Source: Halomonas alkalisoli (lineage in GTDB: Bacteria > Pseudomonadota > Gammaproteobacteria > Pseudomonadales > Halomonadaceae). Taken from it: a stretch of DNA of 64,000 nt. The stretch lies in contig NZ_JAKCMI010000015.1 of the NCBI RefSeq assembly GCF_021412585.1, positions 1-64,000 on the forward strand, read 5' to 3'. The position numbers and the translations under genes are program-made. Positions 36,077 through 45,636 of the stretch are shown one piece after another (position 1 is the first letter of the stretch; each line of letters begins with the position of its first letter). Below the pieces are notes generated by a model. That model did no database searches, was not told the origin of the DNA, and was given only the letters and a program-made list of their open reading frames with translations.

Positions 36077-36907
36077 TTACTTTTCTATCGGCGTATCGTC
36101 GCGGTTGCCCCACTCCTTCCAGGAGCCGGCGTAGCCGCGGATCTTCTCGAAGCCCAGTGCCTTGCCCACCAGCCAGGTGAAGCCGCTGCGGTGGTGGCTC
36201 TGGCAGTGGGTGACCACTTCCATGTCCGGGGTCAGGCCCAGTGCTTCCAGTTCGGTAATCAGCTCGGCGTAGTCGCGAATGCGCAGTGCACGTTCCTTGT
36301 CCATGGCCTCGGTCCACTCCATGTTGACCGCGCCGGGAATGTGGCCAAGCTGGCGGTTTTCTCCCTTCTCGCCGCGGTACTCAGCCGGCGAGCGGGCATC
36401 CCAGATGGCGAAGCCCTTCTCGCCGAGACGCTCCTGCAGCTCGATGCGATCGATGGCCACCTCGGGATTCAGGATCTCGGCCTCGTACTCGCTGGGAGTG
36501 GGCGTGCGGCGCTCGGTGGAGACGGATTGGCCAGCCTGGCGCCAGGCGTGTATGCCGCCGTTGAGGTAGGAGTAGCGGGTATGGCCGATCAGCTCCAGGG
36601 TCCACAGCAGGCGGCCGGCCCAGCCGCCGCCTTCATCGTCATAGGCCACCACATGGGTGTCGCGGGTCAGGCCCAGCTCCGAGAAGAGACGGGAGAGCGT
36701 ATCGACGCTGGGCACCTCGCAGGGCACCTCGCCTTCGCCACGCATGAGCTTGCGGAAGTCGAGAAACACGGCGCCGGGAACGTGCCCCTGGTCGTGGCTC
36801 TCGGCCTTCAGTGGTACGTCGATGATCAGCAGCTGAGGATCGTCCAGGTGCTCGGCAAGCTGTTCGGGTTCGACGATCAGCGGCAGCAGATTCTCTTCGG
36901 AACTCAT
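36077..36907 (-). CDS. Two-domain rhodanese (thiosulfate sulfurtransferase, RhdA-like)
   Basis: A 276-residue protein with two rhodanese domains, the second active. The catalytic cysteine C235 lies in T-H-C-Q-S-H-H-R-S-G, the same type of loop as Azotobacter RhdA, rather than the CGSGVT loop of mercaptopyruvate sulfurtransferases. The ending G-Y-A-G-S-W-K-E-W-G-N-R-D-D-T-P is also RhdA-like. It would transfer sulfane sulfur from thiosulfate or a persulfide donor. GGAGGAG precedes the ATG. rsgA lies 51 bp upstream in the same direction, so the two may share a transcript. Confidence 0.9.
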   Translation of the reverse strand: MSSEENLLPLIVEPEQLAEHLDDPQLLIIDVPLKAESHDQGHVPGAVFLDFRKLMRGEGEVPCEVPSVDTLSRLFSELGLTRDTHVVAYDDEGGGWAGRLLWTLELIGHTRYSYLNGGIHAWRQAGQSVSTERRTPTPSEYEAEILNPEVAIDRIELQERLGEKGFAIWDARSPAEYRGEKGENRQLGHIPGAVNMEWTEAMDKERALRIRDYAELITELEALGLTPDMEVVTHCQSHHRSGFTWLVGKALGFEKIRGYAGSWKEWGNRDDTPIEK

Positions 36908-36958
36908 GGTGCTCTCCTCCTGGTCGTGTCATCACTCTACCTTAGCCATGCCGAAAGC

Positions 36959-37993
36959 TCAGGTCTCGTTGAGACTCTCGACGATGCGGCGATAACTGGC
37001 AAAGCGTTCCGGGTGTACTTCGCCGCGCTCCACGGCTTCGAGCAGGGCGCACCCCGGCTCCTGTCGGTGGCGGCAATCGCGGAAGCGACAGTGCCCCAGC
37101 AGGTCGCGGAACTCGATGAAGCCTTCGGCGACCTGCTGTTCGTCCAGGTGGACCAGCCCGAATTCACGAATGCCGGGTGAGTCGATCAACTCGGCCTTCT
37201 CGGCAGTGGGCAGGTCATAGAGGCGTGCCGTGGTGGTGGTGTGGGTGCCCTTGCGTGAATCCTTCGACAGCGCCCCGATGCGGAGTTCCTCATCCGGGAG
37301 CAGGCGGTCGATGAGCGACGACTTGCCCACGCCGCTCTGCCCGACGAAGACCGAGGTGCGTTCCGCCAGGCAGGCATGCAGCGCCTCCAGGCCGTCTTCC
37401 CGGGCCGTTGTGGATGTCACCACGGAATAGCCCAGGGTCTCGTAGCGGTGGAGCAGTGCCGTCAGCTCGCCGCCACCCTCCGGCAGCAGGTCGATCTTGT
37501 TGAGCACCAGTACCGGCGCGATGCCGGTTGCCTCGGCGGCCACCAGGTAGCGGTCGATCAGGTTGGGGTGGGGCGCGGGCTCCACGGCGAAGACGATAAG
37601 GATCTGATCGATATTGGCGGCGACGGGCTTGAGCTGGCCTCGGGCATCGGGCCGCTCCAGCACGTTCTGTCGCTCGGAGCGGGCTACCACGACACCGTCC
37701 ACGACATTGCCGCTGCTGTCCTGGGCGGCGCGCCAGACGACCCTGTCGCCGGTGACCAGGCCTTCGAGGTTGGCACGCAGGTGACAGCGCACCGGGTCAC
37801 CGCCGCCATCGCCGCGAACGTCCAGGGTGCGCCCGAAGTGGGCGATGACGCGGCCGGGCTGCTCGGGGCCGTATTCGCCGGCGGCCAGCTTTCGGGAATC
37901 CTGAGCGTCGCGCTGCTCGGAGCGGCGAGCGCGTTCGGCCTGGACCTTCTCGATACGCCAGCGTTGCTGGCGGCTCAACTTGCGTTTGCTCAT
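36959..37993 (-). CDS. rsgA: Ribosome small subunit-dependent GTPase RsgA
   Basis: A 344-residue circularly permuted GTPase for late 30S subunit maturation. An N-terminal OB domain follows the basic opening M-S-K-R-K-L-S-R-Q-Q. The G motifs occur in permuted order: N-K-I-D near 165, G-Q-S-G-V-G-K-S-S near 215, D-S-P-G near 270. The C-terminal zinc finger has C-R-F-R-D-C-x-H-x-x-E-P-G-C. The ATG at 37993 is selected from the family N-terminus. It is divergent from orn, the usual neighbour. Confidence 0.95.
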   Translation of the reverse strand: MSKRKLSRQQRWRIEKVQAERARRSEQRDAQDSRKLAAGEYGPEQPGRVIAHFGRTLDVRGDGGGDPVRCHLRANLEGLVTGDRVVWRAAQDSSGNVVDGVVVARSERQNVLERPDARGQLKPVAANIDQILIVFAVEPAPHPNLIDRYLVAAEATGIAPVLVLNKIDLLPEGGGELTALLHRYETLGYSVVTSTTAREDGLEALHACLAERTSVFVGQSGVGKSSLIDRLLPDEELRIGALSKDSRKGTHTTTTARLYDLPTAEKAELIDSPGIREFGLVHLDEQQVAEGFIEFRDLLGHCRFRDCRHRQEPGCALLEAVERGEVHPERFASYRRIVESLNET

Positions 37994-38078
37994 GGGCACC
38001 CGAAGATAGTTACAATGATGGCATTGTAACCAGCGTGGCCCGGCGTGTCCTGCTGTGCCCGCTTTTCTGGAGCTGCCC

Positions 38079-38663
38079 ATGAATGAATCCACTGAACCGC
38101 GCCAGGATCTGCTGGTGTGGATCGATCTCGAAATGACCGGGCTTGATCCGGAGCGCGAGCGCATTATCGAGGTGGCCACCCTGATCACCGATGGTGACTT
38201 GAACCTGATCGCCGAAGGCCCTGTGCTTGCCGTCCATCAGCCCGAGGCCTTGCTGGCGGCGATGGACGACTGGAACCAGAAGACCCACGGTGAGTCGGGG
38301 CTGGTGGCAAGGGTGAAGGAAAGCACGATCGATACCGCCGAGGCCCAGCGACAGACCCTGGATTTTCTCAAGGCCCATGTTGCCCCGGGTTCGTCGCCGA
38401 TGTGCGGTAACAGCGTGCACCAGGACCGGCGCTTCCTGGAGCGGGAGATGCCGGAGCTGCTGGACTTCTTCCACTACCGCAACCTGGATGTCTCGACGCT
38501 GAAGGAACTGGCCAAGCGCTGGAACCCCGGTGCCCTGGCCGGCTTTCAGAAGCGCAATACGCATCAGGCGCTGGACGATATTCGTGAGTCGCTGGCCGAG
38601 CTGGCACACTATCGCAATACGTTTCTACGGCTGGCGGGAAGTGAAAGGGATGAGCAGGGGTGA
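38079..38663 (+). CDS. orn: Oligoribonuclease
   Basis: A 194-residue DEDDh exonuclease that degrades di- to pentanucleotides, including pGpG, the breakdown product of c-di-GMP. That links it to c-di-GMP turnover, which the Alg44-like PilZ protein in this window would sense. Motifs: W-I-D-L-E-M-T-G-L near 16-24 (D and E ligands), C-G-N-S-V-H-Q-D-R near 115, and H-Q-A-L-D-D-I near 160. ATG 38079 is chosen over an upstream GTG from the family N-terminus. A structured repeat, antisense to orn, begins 17 bp after its stop. Confidence 0.96.
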   Translation: MNESTEPRQDLLVWIDLEMTGLDPERERIIEVATLITDGDLNLIAEGPVLAVHQPEALLAAMDDWNQKTHGESGLVARVKESTIDTAEAQRQTLDFLKAHVAPGSSPMCGNSVHQDRRFLEREMPELLDFFHYRNLDVSTLKELAKRWNPGALAGFQKRNTHQALDDIRESLAELAHYRNTFLRLAGSERDEQG

Positions 38664-38680
38664 GAAGTTCGTAGCTCTCC

Positions 38681-38793
38681 GTCGCGGCTTTCCTGGCGAC
38701 AGGACTTCGCGGAGGCGCTGTGAACCCATCCCTGGGCGCTACTTTTGCCATCCATGGCAAAAGACCTCCGCTTCGTCCTGCCCCCAGCGCCGC
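38681..38793 (-). repeat. Structured interspersed repeat, copy 5 (downstream of queG)
   Basis: Minus-strand copy, sense to queG and about 90 bp past its stop. Hairpin arms are 38742-38750 and 38755-38763, loop TGGA on the minus strand. The outer pairing is GGCAGGAC with GTCCTGTC, again different from but equivalent to the other copies. The second hairpin CCCA-GGGA-TGGG and the 3' hairpin are conserved. Confidence 0.85.
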
Positions 38794-38884
38794 TCGCGTT
38801 GGTGTCCTGATTCTCTCAGCTAAGGCTGATGGTCTGGTGAGTCGCTAGGTTGTGCCGAAACCGTAGGTCTTGCTCTGACTTACT

Positions 38885-39988
38885 CTAGCCCTGGCTGGCA
38901 ATCAGCCTGCCACGCTTCTCCTGCTGCCGCCCGAGCGCCCAGCGCACATGCTCGCGCACCAGGTCGGAAGGGTAGGCGAGGCGGGCGCGCAGGGCGGCCT
39001 CCACCGTTTCGCTCCAGGGCGCGTTGCCCAGGCCCACCGCCAGGTTGCGCAGCCAGCGCTCGTAGCCGATGCGCCGGATCGGGCTGCCGGCGGTCTTCTC
39101 CAGGAACTCCCCCTCGCCCCAGGCGAATAGCGATACCAGGCTGGCCCGGTCCAGGTCGTGGCGTGGGGCGAAGTCCGCCTCGTGGGTCGCGCGGGTGAAA
39201 CGGGTGAAGGGGCAGACCAGCTGGCAGTCATCGCAGCCGAACACCCGGTTGCCCATGGCCTCGCGGTAGTGCTCGGGGATGGCGCCGAACAGCTCGATGG
39301 TGAGATAGGAGATGCAGGCCCTGGCATCCACCACCTTGTCCTCGACGATGGCTCCGGTGGGGCAGGCGGTACGGCAGGCACTGCAGCTGCCGCAGTGTTC
39401 GCTCTCGAAGGGGGGATCCACCGGCAGCGGCAGGTCGACGTAAAGCTCGCCGAGAAAGAACAGCGAGCCCGCCCTGGGGTTGAGCAGCATGGCATTCTTG
39501 CCCACCCAGCCGAGGCCCGCCTTGCGCGCCAGGGCCCGTTCCATCACCGGGGCGGAATCGACGAAGGCGCGGTAGCCATACGGCCCTGCCTTCTCCTCGA
39601 TCCATTTGGCCAGGGTGGTCAGGCGCTTGCGCATCAGCTTGTGATAGTCGCGGCCCACGGCATAGCGCGAGACGTAGGCGGTATCCGGCTGGCCCAGCAC
39701 CTTGGCGCTCTCCACGTCGGCGGGCAGGTAGTCGAGCCGGACGCTGACGACCCGAATGGTGCCGGGGATGAGCTCCTCCGGGCGAGTGCGCTTGGTGCCA
39801 TGCTTGGCCATGAAGCCCATTTCGCCATGATGGCCGGCGTCCAGCCAGCGCTGCAGGTAGCGCTCGTCGTCAGCCAGGTCGACATCCGTGATACCCACCT
39901 GCTGGAAGCCCAGCTCCCGGCCCCAGGTCTTGATGGTGTCGGCCAGGGCGGCGAGGTCGCTGTCGTCCAGGGTTGCCGGAAGCGTCAT
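38885..39988 (-). CDS. queG: Epoxyqueuosine reductase
   Basis: A 367-residue cobalamin- and iron-sulfur-dependent enzyme reducing epoxyqueuosine to queuosine in tRNA. Two [4Fe-4S] clusters are marked by C-G-S-C-S-A-C-R-T-A-C-P-T near 195-207 and C-D-D-C-Q-L-V-C-P near 251-259. The N-terminal R-Y-A-x-G-R-D-Y-H cobalamin-domain segment is present. The ATG at 39988 gives the family N-terminus. It is divergent from nnr, as in E. coli, with about 100 bp between the starts. Confidence 0.95.
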   Translation of the reverse strand: MTLPATLDDSDLAALADTIKTWGRELGFQQVGITDVDLADDERYLQRWLDAGHHGEMGFMAKHGTKRTRPEELIPGTIRVVSVRLDYLPADVESAKVLGQPDTAYVSRYAVGRDYHKLMRKRLTTLAKWIEEKAGPYGYRAFVDSAPVMERALARKAGLGWVGKNAMLLNPRAGSLFFLGELYVDLPLPVDPPFESEHCGSCSACRTACPTGAIVEDKVVDARACISYLTIELFGAIPEHYREAMGNRVFGCDDCQLVCPFTRFTRATHEADFAPRHDLDRASLVSLFAWGEGEFLEKTAGSPIRRIGYERWLRNLAVGLGNAPWSETVEAALRARLAYPSDLVREHVRWALGRQQEKRGRLIASQG

Positions 39989-40089
39989 GATCGAGAAAAA
40001 ACCGGGTAAATGCGTGCTGGGGGGATTGGCGAAAGCGCCATTGAGCTTACACTCCCATGATAAAGCATCCTTTGCAGGGGAGACACCGG

Positions 40090-41655
40090 ATGTCCGCGAG
40101 CCATAGCGACAAGACACCCTCGGCCACGCTGAGGCCGCTGTATCGGGCCGCCCAGGTCCAGGAACTCGACCGCCGCACCATTGAGGCGGGTATCGAGGGC
40201 TTCGCCCTGATGCAGCGGGCGGCGACCGCAGCCTGGCAGAGCCTCAAGTCCCGCTGGCCGGGAGTGCGGCGCCTCACGGTGCTGTGCGGCGGCGGCAACA
40301 ACGGCGGCGACGGCCACGTGCTCGCTGCCCTTGCCGGGGTGGCGGGGCTCGACGTCCAGCGCATCGTGCTCAAGGCACCCGAGAGCCTGGCGGGCGACGC
40401 GGCACGGGCCGCCGAAATGGCCACGGCTGCAGGAGTCGGCATAGTGCCATGGCAGCCGGGCCTGGACTTCACCGGCGAGGTGGTGGTCGACGCCTTGCTG
40501 GGTACCGGCCTTGGCGGTGAGGTGCGCGGTGACTTCCTCGATGCCATAGCGGCCATCAACGCCTGCGGCCTGCCGGTGCTGGCCATCGATATCCCTTCGG
40601 GCCTGGCGGCGGATACCGGGGCCGTGCTTGGGGTATCGGTGCGGGCCACTCGGACGGTCACCTTTATTGGCGACAAGATCGGCCTGCATACCGGCCGCGC
40701 CCCCGATCTGGCCGGCGAAGTGCATTTTCGGGCGTTGGGCGTCGATGCCGGCGCCCATCAGGACCTGGCGCCCGCCGCCTGGCTGCTGAACGGTGATCTG
40801 ATTCCGGCACTGCTGCCGCCCCGGGCGCGAGATGCCCACAAGGGGGGCATGGGGCACGTGCTGGTGGTGGGAGGGGCGCCCGGCTTCGGCGGTGCGGCGC
40901 TGCTGGCCAGCGAGGCCGCCGCCCGGCTGGGCGCCGGCAAGATCAGCCTGGCCACGGCGCCGGAGCATGTGTCGGCTTGCCTGATGTACCGCCCCGAGGT
41001 CATGGTTCACGGCGTGCGCGGAGCGGCCGACCTCGGCGACCTGCCTTCCCGTGCCGACATCGTGGTGGTAGGGCCGGGGCTGGGGCAGGGCGCCTGGGGG
41101 CAGGGCATGCTCCAGGCCTCTCTGTCGGCCGGACTGCCTCTGGTGGTGGATGCCGACGGCCTCAACCTGCTGGCCGGTCGCTGGCCCGAAGAGCGGCGAG
41201 ACGACTGGATACTGACCCCGCATCCCGGCGAGGCCGCTCGCCTCCTCGGCATCAGTGGCGACGAGGTGGAGGCGGACCGGCCGGCGGCGGCGGCCGAACT
41301 GCATCGCCAGCGTGGTGGGGTGATCATACTCAAGGGTGCCGGCACCCTGGTGGCGGGGCCAACGGGACTGGCGGTCTGTCCCTATGGCAATCCTGGCATG
41401 GCCTCCGGGGGGATGGGCGATGTCCTCTCGGGCATCCTGGGCGCGTTGCTGGCCCAGGGGGTACCACTGGAGAGTGCCGCAAGGCTGGGCGTGGTCGTGC
41501 ATGCCATGGCGGCCGACATGGCTGCCCGGGACGGCGGTGAGCGTGGTCTGCTGGCTGCCGATCTGGCATCCTATGCCCGGAGTCTGATCAACCCCGAGGC
41601 CAATTTTGGTATCTATCCCCAGGCAGGTGACGATGATGCGCGTGCGACTCGATGA
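40090..41655 (+). CDS. nnr: Bifunctional NAD(P)H-hydrate epimerase / ADP-dependent dehydratase
   Basis: A 521-residue fusion that repairs hydrated NAD(P)H. The N-terminal epimerase (YjeF_N, about 1-220) has G-G-G-N-N-G-G-D-G near 76-84. The C-terminal kinase-like dehydratase has H-K-G-G-M-G-H-V-L-V-V-G-G near 255 and G-M-A-S-G-G-M-G-D-V-L-S-G near 436-448. The ATG at 40090 has AGGGGAGA at good spacing, unlike the ATG at 40057. The tsaE start overlaps its 3' end by 23 bp; together with the amidase and mutL this is the conserved gammaproteobacterial operon. Confidence 0.95.
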   Translation: MSASHSDKTPSATLRPLYRAAQVQELDRRTIEAGIEGFALMQRAATAAWQSLKSRWPGVRRLTVLCGGGNNGGDGHVLAALAGVAGLDVQRIVLKAPESLAGDAARAAEMATAAGVGIVPWQPGLDFTGEVVVDALLGTGLGGEVRGDFLDAIAAINACGLPVLAIDIPSGLAADTGAVLGVSVRATRTVTFIGDKIGLHTGRAPDLAGEVHFRALGVDAGAHQDLAPAAWLLNGDLIPALLPPRARDAHKGGMGHVLVVGGAPGFGGAALLASEAAARLGAGKISLATAPEHVSACLMYRPEVMVHGVRGAADLGDLPSRADIVVVGPGLGQGAWGQGMLQASLSAGLPLVVDADGLNLLAGRWPEERRDDWILTPHPGEAARLLGISGDEVEADRPAAAAELHRQRGGVIILKGAGTLVAGPTGLAVCPYGNPGMASGGMGDVLSGILGALLAQGVPLESAARLGVVVHAMAADMAARDGGERGLLAADLASYARSLINPEANFGIYPQAGDDDARATR

Positions 41656-42136
41656 CGAAGACCGCCAGGTCGCCTTTGGCAGGCGCCTGGGGCGCGCTCT
41701 GGGCGGCCATGGTCGCGTCTATCTGGAGGGCGAGCTGGGGGCGGGCAAGACCACGCTCACCCGCGGTGTCCTGCGCGCCCATGGTCACGAGGGGGCCGTG
41801 AAGAGCCCGACCTACACCCTGGTGGAGCCTTACGAAATCGGTGGCAGGCGTCTCTACCATTTCGATCTCTATCGGCTGGGGGACCCGGAGGAGCTGGAAT
41901 TCATCGGCGGCCGCGACTTGTTCGCCGACGACGCCCTGTGCATTGTCGAGTGGCCAAGCCGGGGTGCGGGGTGGTTGCCGGAGCCGGACTTGTGTATCAC
42001 CCTGAGTCTGAGTGATCCGGGACGTACCGCCAGCCTGGAGGCCTTCTCCGACCTGGGGCGCTCCGTCCTGGTGACGTTGTCGCAGGAGATGGGCGAGGAC
42101 GACGTAATTATCGAGCAGGAACGCGAACAACAGTGA
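41633..42136 (+). CDS. tsaE: tRNA threonylcarbamoyladenosine biosynthesis ATPase TsaE
   Basis: A P-loop ATPase of about 167 residues working with TsaB and TsaD to make t6A37 in tRNAs. Walker A is G-E-L-G-A-G-K-T-T near 33-41, followed by S-P-T-Y-T-L-V-E-P-Y and the Walker B-like V-E-W. Adjacent ATGs at 41633 and 41636 are both possible. It overlaps nnr upstream, and its stop overlaps the amidase start (TGATG), indicating translational coupling. Confidence 0.94.
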   Translation: MMRVRLDDEDRQVAFGRRLGRALGGHGRVYLEGELGAGKTTLTRGVLRAHGHEGAVKSPTYTLVEPYEIGGRRLYHFDLYRLGDPEELEFIGGRDLFADDALCIVEWPSRGAGWLPEPDLCITLSLSDPGRTASLEAFSDLGRSVLVTLSQEMGEDDVIIEQEREQQ

Positions 42137-43638
42137 TGACGACCCGATCCCTGCCTTCCCTATTTCGCTCGAGAGAGCCATTTGCCACAGTGCTCTTGCG
42201 GCGCTGCGCGCTCTTCGCAGTGCTGTGTTCGCTGTTGCTGCTCACCCCGCTGGCGCAGTCGGCACAGGTCGACAATGTGCGTCTCTGGGCCGCTCCCGAC
42301 CATGCCCGCCTGGTCTTCGACCTCTCTGGCCATGCCGAGGCCGATATCTTCCTGCTCGACGACCCTCGGCGGCTGGTTATCGACCTCGATGACAGCGGCC
42401 TCAACACCGAGCTTTCCTCGTTGAACCTGGACGGCAGTGCCATTACTGCCGTGCGCAGTGGGGTGCGGGACGGCAACGGCCTTCGGGTGGTGCTGGAGCT
42501 CTCCCGTGCGGTCGAGCCGCGCCATTTCACGCTGCCGCCCAATGACCAGTATGGCCATCGCCTGGTGGTGGACATGGAATACCCGGGCGAAAGCGCCGTG
42601 GAAAATCCGATCGATCCCATCGAGGCGATGATCCGGGAGCAGGAAATCGCCGCCAGTCGCGGCCGTGCCGAAAGGGCCGAGAGTTCTTCGCCCGAGGTGA
42701 ATGCCGAAAGCGCCATCGCGAGCCAGCCTGCGGCCCCCCACCCCCGCCGCGATATCATCATCGCCATCGACCCCGGCCATGGAGGGGAGGACCCGGGTGC
42801 CATCGGGCCTGGCGGCACCCGCGAGAAGGATGTGGTCATGGAGATCAGTCGCCGGCTGCAGCGACTGGTGGACGACACCGATGGCTTTCGAGCCGTGATG
42901 ATCCGCGACGGGGACTATTATATCGGCCTGCGTCAGCGCACCCGTATCGCTCGGGAGCAGAAGGCCGACTTCTTCGTATCCATTCATGCCGATGCGTTCA
43001 ACAGCCCCCGGCCGAGCGGCAGCTCGGTCTACGCCCTCTCCCAGCGTGGTGCCACCTCCGAGACCGCCCAGTGGCTGGCGGCCAGCGAGAACCAGGCCGA
43101 CCTGATCGGCGGCGTGGATGGCAACCTCTCGCTCAACGACAAGGACGAGGTGTTGCGGGGCGTGCTGCTCGACCTCACCATGACCGCGACGCTCAACGAT
43201 TCGCTGGCCATCGGTGGCCAGGTGCTGGATCAGCTGGGGCGGGTCAACCGGTTGCACCGTTCGCGGGTGGAGCAGGCGGGCTTCATGGTGCTGAAGTCAC
43301 CGGATATCCCGTCGCTGCTGATCGAGACGGGGTTCATCTCCAACCCCGACGAGGAGCGACGCCTGCGCGATTCGGGGCACCAGCAGAAGCTGGCCGAGTC
43401 GATCTTTGCGGGCCTGGCCGAACACTTTCGACGTAACCCGCCGCCTGCCAGCCTGCTGGCCTGGCAGCGGGACAATCAACGCAGCCCCTCGGGCAACGAG
43501 TATCGCATCCAGCCGGGAGATACCCTGTCCCAGATTGCGGCACGCCATGGCGTCCCGGTGGGGCAGCTCAAGCAGGCCAACGAGCTCAACGGAGACGTGA
43601 TTCGCGTCGGACAGGTGCTGAGGATTCCTCGCTCATGA
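42136..43638 (+). CDS. N-acetylmuramoyl-L-alanine amidase (AmiB/AmiC-type) with AMIN and LysM domains
   Basis: A 500-residue periplasmic zinc amidase that splits septal peptidoglycan. It has a signal peptide (hydrophobic stretch about 16-38, ending near A-Q-S-A), an AMIN localisation domain near 45-145 and an Amidase_3 domain near 210-435. The Amidase_3 motifs are I-D-P-G-H-G-G, S-I-H-A-D-A-F and L-I-E-T-G-F-I-S-N, which include the zinc-binding residues. A LysM domain closes the protein ([13 protein letters not shown]). The C-terminal LysM is typical of AmiB in pseudomonads. The stop overlaps mutL (ATGA). Confidence 0.94.
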   Translation: MTTRSLPSLFRSREPFATVLLRRCALFAVLCSLLLLTPLAQSAQVDNVRLWAAPDHARLVFDLSGHAEADIFLLDDPRRLVIDLDDSGLNTELSSLNLDGSAITAVRSGVRDGNGLRVVLELSRAVEPRHFTLPPNDQYGHRLVVDMEYPGESAVENPIDPIEAMIREQEIAASRGRAERAESSSPEVNAESAIASQPAAPHPRRDIIIAIDPGHGGEDPGAIGPGGTREKDVVMEISRRLQRLVDDTDGFRAVMIRDGDYYIGLRQRTRIAREQKADFFVSIHADAFNSPRPSGSSVYALSQRGATSETAQWLAASENQADLIGGVDGNLSLNDKDEVLRGVLLDLTMTATLNDSLAIGGQVLDQLGRVNRLHRSRVEQAGFMVLKSPDIPSLLIETGFISNPDEERRLRDSGHQQKLAESIFAGLAEHFRRNPPPASLLAWQRDNQRSPSGNEYRIQPGDTLSQIAARHGVPVGQLKQANELNGDVIRVGQVLRIPRS

Positions 43639-45632
43639 CAACGACTGACGAAATGGCTGACGAAACGCTCGAGGGGCGCCGCATACGGGTGCTCGACCCG
43701 CGGCTGGCCAACCAGATCGCCGCGGGGGAAGTGGTCGAGCGTCCGGCGTCGGTGGTCAAGGAGCTGGTCGAGAATGCCATCGACGCCGGCAGTCGACGGA
43801 TCGAGGTGGAGCTCGAGGCGGGCGGTACCCGGCTGATTCGAGTGCGTGACGATGGCTGCGGTATCGGCGAGGAGGACCTGCCGCTGGCCCTGTCGCGTCA
43901 CGCCACCAGCAAGATCGCGTCACTGGAAGATCTCGAGGGTGTGGCCAGCCTGGGCTTTCGCGGCGAGGCGCTGGCCTCGATCAGCTCGGTATCGCGCCTG
44001 GAATTGATGGCCAACGTCGACGACGACCCCCGCAACGGCTGGCGCGTGGTCGCCGAGGGCCGCCAGATGGAGCCGCGGGTCACGCCGGCACCGCATCCCC
44101 GCGGGACCTCCCTGACGGTGCGCGACCTGTTCTTCAATACGCCGGCGCGGCGCAAGTTCCTGCGTACCGAGAAGACCGAGTACGGCCACGTGGAGGAGGC
44201 GTTTCGTCGCCTGGCGCTGTCGCGTTTCGATATTGCCTGGGTCCTCAGGCATAACCAGAAGACCGTGCATCAGCTGCCTGCCAGCCCGGATGCGGCGGCT
44301 CGCGAGCGGCGTATCAGTGCCTTGCTCGGCAAGGGTTTTCTCGACAACGCCCTGCACCTGGATCTTGAGGCCGGCAGCCTCAGGCTATGGGGATGGGTCG
44401 GCTTGCCTACCCATTCCCGGGCCCAGGCCGATCAGCAGTATTTCTTCGTCAACGGCCGGGTGGTGCGCGACCGCCTGGTGGCCCACGCCATACGCCAGGC
44501 CTATCGGGACGTACTGTTTCATGGCCGCCATCCCGTGTTCGTGCTCTATCTCGAGGTCGACCCCGCGGTGGTGGACGTCAATGTTCATCCCACCAAGCAT
44601 GAGGTACGTTTCCGCGACGGCCGCATGGTGCATGATTTCCTCTTCTCGAGCCTGCATCGGGCCCTGGCCGAGGCGCGCCCCGGCGAGCAGGGCGATCGTG
44701 CCGCCGACGTGGCCGAGGGCATGTCGGCGAGCGACGAGGCGAGCCCGGCCGGGCACGAGGTCCGTGAAAGCGGCGGGCGCTGGCAACAGCAGCCCATGGC
44801 GCTGCACGCTCAGACTGGTGGCGACGGCGAGCGGGTGACGCCGGATCGCGTGCGGGCCTTCATGAATGGCTATCGGGCGCTGCATCCGGAACATGAGGAG
44901 AGCCTGCTCACCCCCCAGCCGGCGGCGCCAGACGCCGGTGGTGGCGCGGCCCTGGCCGAGCGCCAGCCCGCGGTTGCCGGAAACGAGCCCCTGCCGGCGC
45001 GGCCAACGCTGCCCGAGGAGGATGCCACCCGGGCGCCGCCGCTGGGCTACGCCATTGCCCAGCTGCATGGTGTCTATATCCTCTCCGAGACGGAGCGCGG
45101 CCTGATGATCGTGGACATGCATGCCGCCCATGAGCGCATCGTCTACGAGCGCATGAAGCATCAGGTGCACGGTGATGCCGGGGATGATGGTGGATTGCAG
45201 GCCCAGCCGCTGCTGGTGCCGGTGTCGCTGGCGGCCAGCGCCGCGGAAGTCTCCACCGCGGAGGCCGAGCGCGACGCCTTCTCCCGCCTGGGCGTGGAAC
45301 TCGATGTGGCCGGCCCCGAGACCCTGCTGGTACGCCAGGTACCGGCGCTGCTGATGGATGCCGATGTCGAGCCGTTGATTCGCGACATGCTGAGCGACCT
45401 GGAGCGCTACGGCCGGTCCGATCGGCTGGAGGCGCATGTCAACGAGCTGTTGGCCACCATGGCCTGCCATGGCAGCGTGCGAGCCAACCGGCGGCTGACG
45501 ATCGCGGAAATGAACGCATTGCTGCGTGACATGGAGCGCACCGAGCGCAGTGGCCAGTGCAATCACGGCCGTCCCACCTGGACCGAGATGAGCATGAAGG
45601 ACCTCGACCGGCTCTTTATGAGAGGACAGTAG
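43635..45632 (+). CDS. mutL: DNA mismatch repair protein MutL
   Basis: A 665-residue GHKL ATPase coupling MutS recognition to strand removal. The N-terminal motifs are E-N-A-I-D-A-G, D-D-G-x-G-I and G-F-R-G-E-A-L. A long linker of low complexity covers about 350-460. The C-terminal domain carries [12 protein letters not shown] starting near residue 494, a form of the DQHA(x)2E(x)4E nicking-endonuclease motif that E. coli MutL lacks. This suggests a MutH-independent repair mode. It ends 4 bp before miaA. Confidence 0.96.
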   Translation: MTTTDEMADETLEGRRIRVLDPRLANQIAAGEVVERPASVVKELVENAIDAGSRRIEVELEAGGTRLIRVRDDGCGIGEEDLPLALSRHATSKIASLEDLEGVASLGFRGEALASISSVSRLELMANVDDDPRNGWRVVAEGRQMEPRVTPAPHPRGTSLTVRDLFFNTPARRKFLRTEKTEYGHVEEAFRRLALSRFDIAWVLRHNQKTVHQLPASPDAAARERRISALLGKGFLDNALHLDLEAGSLRLWGWVGLPTHSRAQADQQYFFVNGRVVRDRLVAHAIRQAYRDVLFHGRHPVFVLYLEVDPAVVDVNVHPTKHEVRFRDGRMVHDFLFSSLHRALAEARPGEQGDRAADVAEGMSASDEASPAGHEVRESGGRWQQQPMALHAQTGGDGERVTPDRVRAFMNGYRALHPEHEESLLTPQPAAPDAGGGAALAERQPAVAGNEPLPARPTLPEEDATRAPPLGYAIAQLHGVYILSETERGLMIVDMHAAHERIVYERMKHQVHGDAGDDGGLQAQPLLVPVSLAASAAEVSTAEAERDAFSRLGVELDVAGPETLLVRQVPALLMDADVEPLIRDMLSDLERYGRSDRLEAHVNELLATMACHGSVRANRRLTIAEMNALLRDMERTERSGQCNHGRPTWTEMSMKDLDRLFMRGQ

Positions 45633-45636
45633 CTCC

